NCBI GenBank assembly: GCA_030562195.1
Contig: JAUJPP010000005.1
Location: 32,599,106-32,663,105, forward strand
Source: Nipponacmea schrenckii
Lineage: Eukaryota > Mollusca > Gastropoda > Lottiidae
Length of the DNA: 64,000 nt
Reading direction: 5' to 3'
In this document: positions 35,501 to 46,889 of the stretch, one piece after another
Position numbering within the stretch: the stretch's first letter is position 1
Layout: each line of letters starts with the position of its first letter
Made by a program: the position numbers and the translations under genes
Notes under the pieces: generated by a model
Databases searched by the model: none
What the model was told of the DNA's origin: nothing
The model's input: the letters and a program-made list of their open reading frames with translations, nothing else

Positions 35501-38500
35501 ATGAGCCTTATTAAGAATTAAAAATATCAAAATATTATTAAGGGTGAACCCTATTGTAAATCATAAAAATACCGAAAAATATTTAATGAGTTGAGTTAGG
35601 TACAATTCTTGACAGTTTTTAATGAAACTAGAGACTCTAGAAAAAAATATATGGTGGAAGGTTGAATATTTCATTCCACTTATTGTAACCTTACTGAAAA
35701 GTTTTTATTTGAAATAAATGCTGCCAGTGGGCGTATATTACCTTGCCTGGCAAGCTACATGTATCTTTAAAAATTCTGAGTATTTTTTTATTTTCGCTTT
35801 TTATACGCCCACACGTAAGATAGGCGTATATTGTAATAGCCCTGTCGGTCCGTCCATCCGTTCACATTTGGCTCGTGCTCACTCTACAGGCTTCAATTCT
35901 TTATGGATTCTTTTGATTTTTAATTGTGGTTCAGTGTCATTATGAAGATGATCCCTATCGATTTTCGTGATGATCGGATAATTTTTCACCGAAATATCGC
36001 GTCTGACTTAGCGTTTTTCACTTCATTAGCAACTTTTTTGATTTTTAATTTGTGGGTCAGTGTCATTATGAAGATGATCCCCATTGATTTACGTGATGAT
36101 TGGATAATTTTTCGCGTCTGACTTAGCGTTTTTCACTTCATTAGCTATAGGGTGCAACTCGTGCTCACTCTACAAACTACAATTCTTTATGGATTCTTTT
36201 GATTTTTATTTTGTGGGTCAGTGTCATTATGAAGATGATCCCTATTGATTTTTGTGATGATAAGATAATTCTTTAGTGAAATATCGTGTTTGACTTTGCT
36301 TTTTTCACACTGTAACCTAAAGGTTGCAACCCATGCTCACTCTACAGGCTACAGTTCTCTATGTATTCTTTTGATTGTTTGTATGTGTGTTGATATCATT
36401 TTGAAGATGTGCACTATTAAATTTAATGATGATCCGATAATTTTTATCGGTTTTATAGGTTTTATTCATAATCAATGCTGCCAGTATGCGTATATTACCT
36501 TGCCTGGCAAGCCAAGGCTGGATTTAGCGCCGGTCATCGGTCAATGTCTGGCGACTTTAACCTTTTTGACAGGCGCCATCGCTCTACTGCCCGTCATTTT
36601 GACCGGCGATCTTAAATTTAGGCCCCAAAATTCCCGTAAAGACCGACTGCCCGATTGTTGCCGAATCGATTTGTCCTTCGGTTCAGTGTATTTTAATCTC
36701 CAAATATTATACAACTTATTGAAATGAATATCTATTTTCTAAAAGCACATAGCATCCGGGGTGTGTTCGATTCACAGTGTTGTAACTTGTGACTAGTTGT
36801 ATTGTTTCTATGAAGAAAACACCATTCAAGTTGTCTAGATAAAAAAATCGAATGCAACTATCTCGCAAATTCTCGTAAAAACACATTATACACGTTACTT
36901 ACATTTGTAAACAATGAAACTTTCCAAATTCCGATATTTTTACCAATGCATTTTGGCCTGATAAATCACAAAAAAATAATTCAAAATTTTGGACAAGGGG
37001 TGAATCAAGTGGTCTGTTTTTATAGCAATATTATTTTGGATCCACAATACGGCATTTTCACGGAAGTTTACCGACAACTTACACATTCGCATGCGATAAC
37101 ACCCCAGACTCCTTTTTTTTCGATCAGTTTTAGATGAATTGAAATATGAAAACAAGACCTACTGAAAGTTGTGGCTTGTCTTTTGGTTAGGCCTAATGTG
37201 TTATTTGAATAGATCACAAATCATTGTAGGTCTATCATATAATACATTTCTACAGGAGACAAGAATTTGAAACATTTTCCCTACAGGAAAGTTCTCCCAT
37301 CAAAGTGATAGTCCAATATATTAGAGGCTGAATGACAAAAATTTTCATTGTGGGGAATTGAGTTAAAATTTTCTTTTGACTTTGATGAATTTTTAGTCTG
37401 CTGAAATCTTCACGCAATTATTATAGGCCCATCGCGAAAAGTTTCAATCGCAAATGAATGATCATACAAGTCTACCAAAAAAGAACTGGCTAAATTAAGC
37501 ATTATCGGGTGTGACAGACGACTTTTGAAATTTGACAGGCGAGGTATGTCATCAGCCTGTCATTTTGACAGGCGACCTTCGATTCCTTAAATCCAGGCTT
37601 GCAAGCTATCTTTAAAATTTGGTAAAGTGTGGGATGCATACTTATTTAACTAAAAGTCAATATTAAACACAAATAAAAGCCATAGTACAATTGTTTTCTA
37701 ACGCTATTATCCCTTTAAGGGCTCTTATCAATGAAGTGAAATGAAGCTTTAATTTTACTTTGCCACACTTGTTTCAGCTAGTGTAGACAATAGATATCTC
37801 TTTTTATATATATATATATATAGGGTTATCTTCCTCCAAGCTTGGATCGAAGAGAAATCACATTAGAAAGGAAAAGGAATGAATACTTTGGTTTTATAGA
37901 GCAATATTATGATACTAGATATCAAGAATTACATGCTGAAACATTTAGACAGGTCTGTATTGCTTTTATTATGACAATAAGTTATGGTACCTTATCTTTC
38001 ATTATACTTAAAAAATATTTCAAACGCAATAATTTATATCCTATTTTTTATGTGTTTTAAATAAAAGTGAAATAGACGACAGAAAGACAAGTAAATATAA
38101 ATCTTTTGCTTGCACAGTAGTCTTGTTCTCTTTTCAACACTTTGAGATTGATCCAAATTTACCGTAAATACTTGATTTTTCAAAGAAACTTTATATTTTG
38201 AGATTTAGTTTGTACATTCCATATTTGTGGGTCCATTAAGGACCATAATTTACCATTAATTATAGTAGACTAATAATTTACTCACTTATATTAGTGCTTT
38301 GGTATTTGGTAAGACTATCCTCAGAGATATTCAGCCAACATAATTGATTTTATTTTATACAGATACATATAGACATTCCTAGAATGAACCCTCTCATTCC
38401 TATCTTTCAACAAAAATTAGTACAACAAGTGAGTAAAATCAGCCCAATACAATTGCTGCATGTTTTCAATGTCTTTTCCCCTTTTTCATATTGTCAATGT

Positions 38501-41500
38501 TTTCTTGATGAACATTTTTTTTCCAATCTGTATTCATTTAATGTTCATTTTCCGATGAGAGTGTATTAAGAGTTTGAACTCAATTTCAAATTTAAGGGAA
38601 CTTCTATATAAGATAAAGGTCAAAATTATTATGAATAAGGCTGATATCTCAAATTTTCAGGTATTAGAGACACTGATACTGATATCAATTTGCATCATTT
38701 CAATTTATGTTTTTTATAATGAAAATGTTCATCAACACTATTAAATGTTGCTATTTGGTGGAAGTGTAATCAGTAAGGGTAAAGAAAACTTATTTTAGAG
38801 ATAATGCTGGTTCTCTTTAATGAGTTTTCTTTATGCTATTGTTGGTACTTCAAGGGGATATTTTTTTTTTGTGCTAGATGAGCAATGTTTCTTTACAGAT
38901 TTTAAAAGATATTCCACGCATGACTTCTTTAGCTCATTTGTTTCAACAAAAAGTTGTGCAAGAAGTAAGTTTTTGTTTATGTCACACTTTTCAAGTCAGT
39001 TTTTGTTGATTTTTTTATATGTTCCTTGTAGTCTGCTGTATGTATCTTTATTTTGGCATTTCCCATTTGGAAGATTTCTTCTTCTCCCGCATAACACGCT
39101 TTTTTGGCTTACTTTATTCTTTACCTTATTCAGAAACAACATCTGACTCTATTCCAGACTCTGAGGTATTTTGTCAGATGTCGGCAGAGTAAAGTCAGAA
39201 AAATAGACTGTGTTAAGACGTGGATTTTCCATAATTCCTAACATAATATTAAATTAACTTTATGATGACTGTATAATAGTGAAGGGTACACAAGGAAGAA
39301 AATTATGGCATGCCTGAGTTACAACAATTTTCATCTTTCTAAATATATCTGGGTTTGGCAGAAAGTCCCCATGTAATAGGGGCCTATTTTGTATCTGTAG
39401 CCTGTCCATATAGCTAACAGAGACTAGAATAGAGACTTATGTTTTGGTCTAAGTAAACCAGTTATTACACGACCCTAGCTTAATTCCACCCTCTATAAGG
39501 GATGCTTTGCTGAAATGTTGATCAGCTCTCTACCTGTCTATTTGCAAAGTTTGCAGACAATATGGCAGGTAGACTTACTGTTTTGTGTTTTTTTGAGGTC
39601 CAGAGCACTGAGAGCAGGAAAGACTTTTTAGTACTAACATACTACAGTGAATTTGATATAATCACTTTGACCAGGAAGAAATATACTAGTATTAAGAATG
39701 TTCCCTGTTTATTTTTGTTCTCTTTTTATACGCCCACATGGAAATGTTGACGTATATTGCCGTCACCCCTGTCCGTCCGTCCACATTTGTTGTATCCACG
39801 ATAGAGGCTACAGTTTTTATCCGATCTGAATGAAACTTGGTATACATGTATATATTGATGATATCTCGGTCAAGTTCGAAAATGGAAATTATCGCATGAA
39901 CGGTTTTTAAGTTATTGCACTTTTAGTAAAAACGTGTCAAATTTGGTTTGTATCCACAATAGAGGCTACAGTTTTTATCCGATCTTAATGAAACTTGGTA
40001 TACATGTATATATTGATGATATCTCAGTCAAGTTTGAAAATGGAAATTATCGCATGAATGGTTTTTGAGTTATTGCCCTTGACTTAGTAAAAACGCATCA
40101 AATTTGGTTTGTATCCACAATAGAGGCTACAGTTTTTATCCGATATTAATGAAACTTGGTATACATGTATATATTGATGATATCTCGGTCAAGTTCGAAA
40201 ATGGAAATTATCGCATGAATGGTTTTTGAGTTATTGCCCTTGACTTAGTAAAAACGCGTCAAATTTGGGTTGTATCCACAACAGAGGCTACAGTTTTTAT
40301 CCGATCTTAATGAAACTTGGTATACATGTATATATTGATGATATCTCGGTCAAGTTCGAAAAAAGAAATAATCGCTTGAGCGGTTTTTGAGTTTTTGCCC
40401 TTGACTTAGTAAAAACGCGTCAAATTTGGGTTGTATCAACAACAGAGGCTACAGTTTTTATCCGATCTTAATGAAACTTGGTATACATGTATATATTGAT
40501 GATATCTCGGTCAAGTTCGACAAAAAGAAATAATGGCTTGAGTGGTTTTTGAGTTTTTGCCCTTGACTTAGTAAAAACGCGTCAAATTTGGGTTGTATCA
40601 ACAATAGAGGCTACAGTTTTTATCCGATCTTAATGAAACTTGGTATACATGTATATATTGATGATATCTCGGTCAAGTTCGAAAACAGAAATAATCGCAT
40701 GAGCGCTTTTTTATTTATTGCCCTTGACTTAGTAAAAACGTGTCAAATTTGATTTGTATCCACAATAGTGGCTACAGTTTTTATTCGATCTTAATGAAAC
40801 TTGGTATACATGTATATATTGATGATATCTCGGTCAAGTTCGAAAATGGAAATTATCGCATGAACGGTTTTTGAGTTATTGCCCTTGACTTAGTAAAAAC
40901 GTGTCAAATTTGGGTTGTATCCACAATAGAGGCTACAGTTTTTACCCGATCTTAATGAAACTTGGTATACATGTATATATTAAGGACATCTCGGTCAAGT
41001 TCAAAAATGGAAATTATCGCATGAATGGTTTTTGAGTTATTGCCCTTGACTTAGTAAAAACGTGTCAAATTCCGGTTGTATCCACAATAGAAGCTACAGT
41101 TTTTATCCGATCTTAATGAAACTTGGTATACATGTATATATTGATGATATCTCGGTCAAGTTCGAAAATGGAAATTATCGCATTAACGGTTTTTGAGTTA
41201 TTGCCCTTGACTTAGAAAAATCTTGTCAAAATTTTAGTTTCAATGGAATAAATCCTCCAATGTTCAGAGGATGTTGATGAAACTTGGTGTGAGCATTGGA
41301 ATTGATTAGGCCTCAGTCAAGTTTGAATTTGACAGTTTTTCAATGAATTGTTTTAAGTTATTGCCCTTGACTTAGTAATGTTGTGTCAAAAGTCTATTAT
41401 GGTTGCAATAAGAAGCTTTAATTTTCAAAGGATTTTGATTGAACTTGGTGTAAGCATCAGAATTGATAAGACATTAGTCAAGTTTGAATTTCTGACTTTT

Positions 41501-44500
41501 TTTAACAAATGGTTTTTGGTTTATTGCCCTTGACTTAGTAAAATTGCATCAAAAATATTTGTGGGTGCAAAATAAGCTCCAATTTTTAATAGATTTGATG
41601 AAACTTGGTATGAGTATTGAAATAAATTAAGATGGTGGTCAAGTTCTAATTTGACAATTTTCCATGAACAGTTTTTGAGTTTTTGCCCTTAACTTCAATA
41701 TTAATTCAGTGAATGTTTTTTGAGTTATTGCTCTATTTATTTTTCAAATTCAATGCTGCCAGTGGGCGTATGTTACCTTGCCTGGCAAGCTATCTTTGGA
41801 ATATGGAAATTCTGTTTTCTTTATCAGTATTTTCTGTCCATCAGGAAATCTTTTCTTTTACTATTATATGTATTATTCAGCACTTTAGTAGAAATACTGT
41901 ACATATAATTGTGTATGAATTTTATGTTATTAAAGAAGTAATATATAGTGTTCCATCATGTTTTTTGTTCTTTTTAAATATTGACAATTATATAGGCTTT
42001 GACTGGGATGGATTATTTGTAGAGCTATGGCAATATGGATAAATTAATATTACATAAGAAATAATTGTGTTAGAATACATAGCATATTTAACTCTTATAT
42101 CATGGAGAAGAAAATGTGATGATGGGGTCTGGTTAATTTAGTGGACCAGCCTGTTTGGATAAGATGTCATTGTTAGGTAACTCGGGTATGACGTCAATCA
42201 GAGTAAACTTGGCTAACAGGGCTGACCTATTACATATAACCAGACACTGCAGACTGCAATTCTGTTTCAAGAAATTGAAATGATAAGTAGAAATGCAAGA
42301 CAAAGGCAAAATAATTGTGTATTATATGGTTTGTATTTAATGTTTTTGTAGATATTTGAAAGAATATTATACATTTGGGCTATACGTCATCCTGCCAGTG
42401 GTTATGTTCAGGGTATTAACGATTTAGTTACACCGTTTTTTGTTGTCTTTCTTTCTGAATATATAGATAATGGTACGTATCAAATTTCAAGATAATAAAT
42501 ACTTGAAATTTTTTTTATTCTTTGAGCAGATGAAGTTTTATGAAACAGTTGTCCACATCAGAGACGGGAGTGGCTGAGGTGAGGGGCAGAAAAATTGAAA
42601 TTTTTCAGCTTTTTGTATCACTTTCAAGCCACACAGCCCACTGTGATTGTATTTTGTCTATTTTTAACCATGGCCAATTAACGCTAATTCCTTGAACCTA
42701 CTTTTACTGTGTCACTTTTTTCACGTGATATATTGCTCATGTGATAGTACAAAACACCATGAAAATCGCACTTATGCTTTGGTGAAATGAATGTACTTTC
42801 CGTTGTTGTAGTAAAGCTTTTATTACTGCTCCTTTCTGTTAGTGACATACCAAGTTCCGCTTTTAAATTCAAGACAATAATTAGAAAATCAAAAACCTTT
42901 CTATATCCAGTCGACAACACAGATACAGTCCCGTCCAGGATATAAAGTTTTCAATACTTCAAGCTGTTTTTCTTTTAAGTCAAAGATGACACTGTGAAAA
43001 TCACAATTGTCCAAATATGTTTCATAAGAAGTAATGTTACATGAATGAGTTATCCCCCCATTATTTTACACCGAAAAAAAAACACTTTAACCGCAAAGGG
43101 AGAGTTTCAGGCATTCAAACAATCAGCCAACTTTGTAGCAAATCCCTACTTCATTCAAGTCTGAAGCTAAATTGGGGTAACAGAAATTTAAGAAAGTAAA
43201 CAAGTGGTATGCAGTATGCTTTGATGCATTTCTTATTCCACCTATATTCAGAGTGCAGAAAAGTAGGTTATAAAACATATTTAATTTCAAAATCCTCATG
43301 TGTATTTTGTAGATATTGAACTAGAAAACTGTGATTTACGAGAGTTACCAAAGCCTATATTAGATATTATAGAAGCTGATAGTTTCTGGTGCACCTCTAA
43401 ATTACTGGATGGGATACAAGATAACTATACTTTTGCTCAACCTGGTATCCAGATGAAAGTAAATGCCTTACATGAACTTATAAAACGAATTGATGGTTGG
43501 TCAACTACATTTTTACTCTCGTTTATAAGTTGGCAGTGGATAAAAGCTAAATTAGTTTTGTTTATTTTCTTCTGTATTGTAAGCTAGCAAGTTTTCCACC
43601 AAACCAATCAATGTCTTGAAGTATTCTTTATTTTCAATGGATTTGAATGGAACTTGGCGTAGGCTTTGTAATTTATAAGACAGCATAAAATTTGGATTTG
43701 ACTATTCATTAATGATCATTATTTAAGTTATTGCCCCTGGCTCAATATTTGACACAATAGAATCTACAAATGAATTTTTGGCTTGTAAATGCTCTTGAGA
43801 GCACATCTTCTTGGATTTGGATGAAACCTGCTGAAATGGATTGTTATCACCAAAGGATGAACCCTGTTGAAAATAAAAAATACCGCAATATAGTTTAACG
43901 AGTTTATTGCCTTGTTAGAAGTTCATTCCAGTCATTATTCAAATTTAATGCTGACAGTGGGCCTATATAAGCTTTGTCTGGCAAGCTATCTTTATTTCTT
44001 TTATACCTTCAATAATTTTGTTCAATTTTAGTTCACATGGAACTATTTTTACACTAACATTAATTTTTTTACTGTTCATAAGACATATAGAAATAGGCAT
44101 AGGTAAAGAAGCACAAGATAATATGGATATACTATTTCTAACAATTTTTTAAACTCAATGTTTCACATGCTCATACAGGCAGATCAACAGAAATGATTAA
44201 AAACATACTAACTAACTGGTGGGTATGGTGTCTGCTTCGGTTATCAAAACCATATCGCGGACGTTGAGTAAGGAGCGACCTGCATCTATGGCTTCTTCTC
44301 ACTTTATTCATCCTTCTTCTTCTGTATCTTTATTCTTCACTCTTCTTCTGTAACTGTCTTCTTCTTGTAAAGAGCGATGTGCTCTTATGACTTCTTCTGT
44401 AAGAAGGGATGTGCTCTTTTGACTTCATCTGTCTTCTTCTGTGATTCTTCTGTGATTCTTCTCGACGTTTTACCGAAGACTTGAGTCCACATTCGACGTC

Positions 44501-46806
44501 ATACCTACAGGTGAGCAGGATGCTCTTCTGATGTGCTACCTAGGTGATCATTCCTATTTCTTTTAAGAAATAATAAACTGATTAACAAATTGCCGGCATA
44601 CCCTCTCCCGTATGTGACAGAATGTTTTTCAGATTATAGTCCAGCTTACGTTTATTCAATAAATCTTCCCTTAATTGCTCACAATGGATTAACAGATTTT
44701 CTGCCATTCCAGCTTCACCGCAAATTAAAAACATAACAGGACTAACAATATATATAGATAAAAACATGATTTCTTTTTGGCTTATTTATTGCTTCCTTAT
44801 TTAGATTGCTACTCATGATAACGCTGCCTGTATGAGCATGTGAAACGTTGAGTTAAGAAATTGTTAGAAATAGTATATCCATATATCTCGTGCTTCATTA
44901 ATTTTTTTATCTTTCTACAGACATTTAGAAGTATCACTGCACAATTATAGATATAGACATATTTATTCTTTTAAACACTTTTATCACTTGAGGGTTACCT
45001 GCTGGTGTTTAAAAATCTATATCCATAATAATTTTTGTCTCTTAATTAAATTTTTTAGTTACAAGACATGCTTTGTTTTTGAGTAATTGTTTATTGGTAT
45101 ATTTTCAGCTCCTCTGAATACACATTTAGAAAACCACTGTGTAGAATATCTTCAGTTTTCATTTCGCTGGATGAATAATTTATTAATGAGAGAAATCCCA
45201 TTAAGGTGTACAATAAGACTCTGGGATACCTATCTTGTATGTATAATATTATATATTAATGTTATTTTTTTCATGGTAACTTAAAGAAATCCATCTTCAT
45301 AATCACAATATGTTGTATGCATGTGTGCATTAGAAACATAAGCATTTTGAAAGTTGTTAAAGCCATGAGATCAAAAAAATAGTCATTCATCAGATTCTTG
45401 AAGACAGTTTTGGTCAAATCACAATCTTATACTGTACCACAGACAGACCCTACTGGAAAAACCAATATCAGTCTTTATCTATTAGCTGATATATGTTGAC
45501 AATACTTTTTATAAGCCCCTGTCTTTGCCCCTATCTGTCTATCTGTCCGTCTTTCTGTCCGTCTACCATTGTTGTGGACACGATAGAGAGCTGGTCTTTG
45601 TAATCACCCAAGGATGAAGCCTATAAAAATCAGACCAATCGAAAAAATATTTTCTATGAGTTATTGCCCTTGTTCTTGAATTTTCTATTGACACAAAAGA
45701 GAGCTGAAAACTTGGTGTGAGTGTTGTTATAACCTAAGGATGAACCAAATCGAAAAATATTTAATATGAGTTATTGCCCTTGTTCTTTAAAATGCGTCTG
45801 CCTTGTTCTTGAATTCGTTGTGGACACTATTGAGGGCTGGTTTCTTGATGAATTTTGACGAAATTTATTGCATGTGTTCCTAATCACCCAAGGATGAACT
45901 GTTATTAAAATTCAAAAAAATCTTTCATTTACTGATAATTCTTGTCAACCCCCTGGACAAATTGGCTGCTATTATAAATGTGGGCGTATTACGATGGCCA
46001 CCGCTATTTTTTATATACGTATGTGTTCAGTAACTACAAGAAAAAAAAAGTGCATTTTTGTGATTTTCTGTAGTGGTTATATAGTGTAAATCTAATTTTT
46101 CAGTCAGAAGTAAATGGTTTTGCAGATTTTCATTTGTATGTTTGTGCATCATTTGTTGATTATTTTTCTAAAGATATACAAAGAGAAAGGGACTTTCAGG
46201 TAAGTGATTTTTTGTTCATATTTTATATGATATATTGTCAATAATACTTGTGATATTTTGTTAATGTTTTGGTGCTATTTTGTCCTGATTTCATGTACTA
46301 TATTAACAATATTTCATGTGCTATATTGTCTATATTTCATGTGCTATATTAACAATATTTCATGTGAATATTGTCTATATTTCATGTGCTATATTGACAA
46401 TATTTCATGTGATATATTGTCTATATTTCATGTGCTATATTAACAATATTTCATGTGATATATTGTCTATATTTCATGTGATATATTAACAATATTTCTT
46501 GTCCTATATTGTCTATATTTCATGTGCTATATTAACAATATTTCATGTGATAATTTTGGTAAATATTTCCTGTGCTATATTAACAATATTTCATGTGATA
46601 ATTTTGGTAGATATGTCATATTCTTTAGACTTTAATGTGTAAGGAATAACACATTTTTCTTACTTTTTCAGGGAATTTTAATGTTTTTACAGAACTTACC
46701 AACACACCATTGGAAAGATAAAGATATAAGTGAACTTTTAGCTGAAGCTTTTAAATTGAAATATATGTTTGCAGATGCTCCAAAGCATTTAAACCAGAAA
46801 TCTTGA
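26517..46806 (+). CDS. TBC1D22: TBC1 domain family member 22, Rab GTPase-activating protein
   Basis: Twelve exons: 26517-26596, 27119-27172, 27882-28102, 32286-32468, 32716-32786, 37824-37952, 38363-38428 (or 38899-38964), 42352-42472, 43313-43495, 45109-45236, 46104-46199, 46672-46806. They join to 488 aa plus stop, close to the ~500 aa of vertebrate TBC1D22A/B. The Ser-rich N-terminus starts MSSSSSSATG. An acidic block TSDAWDDADDELISMA is typical of the family. The TBC domain starts near residue 180 (DQLRSLCWSGIPKSVRP). It has the arginine finger IxxDxxR (R253, DIPRMNP) and the glutamine finger YVQGIND (Q288), so GAP catalysis should be intact. The C-terminus is QNLPTHHWKDKDISELLAEA. The role is GTP hydrolysis on Rab proteins in membrane traffic; family members have been linked to the Golgi. 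A poly(A) signal candidate AATAAA lies at 46882-46887. Confidence 0.96.
28199..28529 (+). mobile_element. SINE copy with deleted box B
   Basis: Box A-like tggctcagtgggttag is present, but the box B segment found in the 1391 copy is deleted. The body (gtcagtgatgcagattggag; cccgtcttcattggcccata) and the cattcatttcattt tail are intact. The T-rich tail directly abuts a Helentron-like 5' end at 28530. In the intron after TBC1D22 exon 27882-28102. Confidence 0.85.
28530..31992 (+). mobile_element. Helentron-like (HINE) element E1, outer copy
   Basis: 5' end tttatacgcccacatgaaat forms a hairpin (atacgccc ... gggcgtat). A gtccgtccgtcc stretch follows, then a tandem core of 145-162-bp monomers marked by gatgaaacttggcttgag and ttattgcccttg. 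The 3' end is gctgccagtgggcgtatatt, then the ccttgcctggcaag hairpin and CTATC. Subterminal gtgggcgtata is the complement of the 5' tatacgcccac, placed asymmetrically as in Helentrons. No replicase or helicase is encoded, so it is non-autonomous. It is interrupted at 29250/31368 by another copy. Confidence 0.85.
29251..31367 (+). mobile_element. HINE copy nested inside E1
   Basis: Starts tttatatgcccacatgaaat with its own gtccgtctgtcc block and ends gtacattaccttgcctggaa, then agctatc. Host monomer sequence reads straight across the removed segment: ttgaccgatt (to 29250) plus ttgacaaaac (from 31368). This matches an uninterrupted monomer at about 33666-33685. Insertion was therefore between T residues with no target duplication. 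Confidence 0.87.
33140..35765 (+). mobile_element. HINE element E2, first insertion into the MITE
   Basis: 5' hairpin tttatacgcccacatgaaat with gagggcgtat, gtccgtccgtcc, monomer core, then gctgccagtgggcgtatatt and ccttgcctggcaagct. The final CTATC is altered by an extra catgta (ends tacatgtatc). It is interrupted at 34148/35151 by a different subfamily. Confidence 0.85.
34149..35150 (+). mobile_element. HINE of a second subfamily nested in E2
   Basis: Starts tttataatgtggtcgtatat. The core has about five 160-161-bp monomers with gtgaacgcgatagagactac and gttattgcacttgacttag. It ends agtgggcgtatcttgctagg with a weakened hairpin. Host sequence gaacaatt (to 34148) continues as ttaatggattttgatgaaac (from 35151), again an insertion at a T run without duplication. 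Confidence 0.8.
35800..37610 (+). mobile_element. HINE element E3, second insertion into the MITE
   Basis: 5' end tttatacgcccacacgtaag with aggcgtatattg. The core is three to four diverged ~150-bp monomers (gtgtcattatgaagatgatc). The 3' end gctgccagtatgcgtatatt and ccttgcctggcaag is split by a 1,089-bp TIR element; the final CAAGCTATC resumes at 37602-37610. Confidence 0.83.
36513..37601. mobile_element. 1,089-bp TIR transposon nested in E3
   Basis: Left CAAGGCTGGATTTA and right TAAATCCAGGCTTG are inverted repeats with one mismatch. CAAGC at 36508-36512 and 37602-37606 is a 5-bp target duplication made from the E3 3' hairpin. Subterminal gacaggcg words recur near both ends. No transposase was recognised. 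The superfamily is uncertain. Confidence 0.82.
38363..38428 (+). CDS. TBC1D22: TBC1D22 exon 7a, canonical arginine-finger exon
   Basis: 66 nt, phase 0 at both ends, encodes IHIDIPRMNPLIPIFQQ followed by KLVQQ. Matches the conserved family sequence around the IxxDxxR arginine finger. Acceptor ends ttttatacag, donor gtgagt. Confidence 0.93.
38899..38964 (+). CDS. TBC1D22: TBC1D22 exon 7b, duplicated alternative exon
   Basis: 66 nt, phase 0 at both ends, acceptor tctttacag and donor gtaagt, 470 bp after exon 7a. It encodes ILKDIPRMTSLAHLFQQ followed by KVVQE, clearly a paralogue of exon 7a with 13 of 22 residues the same. IxxDxxR is kept. Either exon alone keeps the frame; both together would insert 22 residues in the TBC fold. 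Likely mutually exclusive. If 7b were a dead copy, stops or splice-site loss would be expected, and neither is seen. Confidence 0.82.
39725..41794 (+). mobile_element. HINE element E4 with a homogeneous 161-bp tandem core
   Basis: 5' tttatacgcccacatggaaa, gtccgtccgtcc, then nine monomers with starts (gaggctacag) at 39804, 39962, 40123, 40284, 40445, 40607, 40768, 40929 and 41090, so the period is 158-162 and mostly 161 bp. About three more diverged monomers follow to 41740, then gctgccagtgggcgtatgtt, the ccttgcctggcaag hairpin and CTATC. Each monomer contains tggtatacatgtatatattg and ttattgcccttgacttag. In the intron after exon 7b. Confidence 0.9.
43600..43990 (+). mobile_element. HINE element, 5'-truncated
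   Basis: Two degenerate monomers, then the 3' end aatgctgacagtgggcctat and a decayed hairpin (gctttgtctggcaagc) with CTATC at 43986-43990. Begins just after TBC1D22 exon 43313-43495. Confidence 0.72.
44108..44896. mobile_element. 789-bp TIR element (MITE-like)
   Basis: Left arm gaagcacaagataatatgga ... catgctcatacaggcag; the right arm is its diverged complement ending atatctcgtgcttc. The arms are about 75-80 bp. The centre contains a ttcttct-rich stretch (44285-44470). No clear target duplication. Confidence 0.8.
45506..46012 (+). mobile_element. Degenerate HINE element
   Basis: 5' tttataagcccctgtctttg with a gtctatctgtccgtc block, about three worn monomers (ttattgcccttgttcttgaa), and a 3' remnant atgtgggcgtattac without a recognisable hairpin. 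Confidence 0.68.
46240..46620. repeat. 23-bp minisatellite in the TBC1D22 intron
   Basis: About 16 copies of tatttcatgtgctatatt plus gtcta or aacaa, the two endings alternating to give a 46-bp higher-order period. Begins about 40 bp after the donor of exon 46104-46199. Confidence 0.88.
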
Positions 46807-46889
46807 TGTTAAAATGGCAATATTTGTATAGTGTTTTATGTATGGGAATGTGAGGTTTTTAGTAGTCAGTCCAAAGTATGGAATAAAAA

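Larger units (their letters stand above)
32820..37714. mobile_element. TTAA MITE family 1, copy split by two HINE insertions
   Basis: Reverse orientation relative to 20216-20691. Left part 32820-33139 (AGGGATAATAGGCGTT start, after TTGA, a mutated TTAA), middle part 35766-35799, right part 37611-37714 (ends ACGCTATTATCCCT, then TTAA). The three pieces add to 458 bp against 476 bp for the intact copy, and their sequence order matches it. Lies between TBC1D22 exons 32716-32786 and 37824-37952. Confidence 0.87.

Noticed and set aside
38384..38569. Long reading frame through exon 7a
   Set aside because: It only continues the exon into intron sequence; the gtgagt donor at 38429 and the family alignment end the exon at 38428.
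43230..43290. Another SINE tail (agtgcagaaaagtaggttataaaa)
   Set aside because: Resemblance is short and the conserved cccgtcttcatt block is absent.
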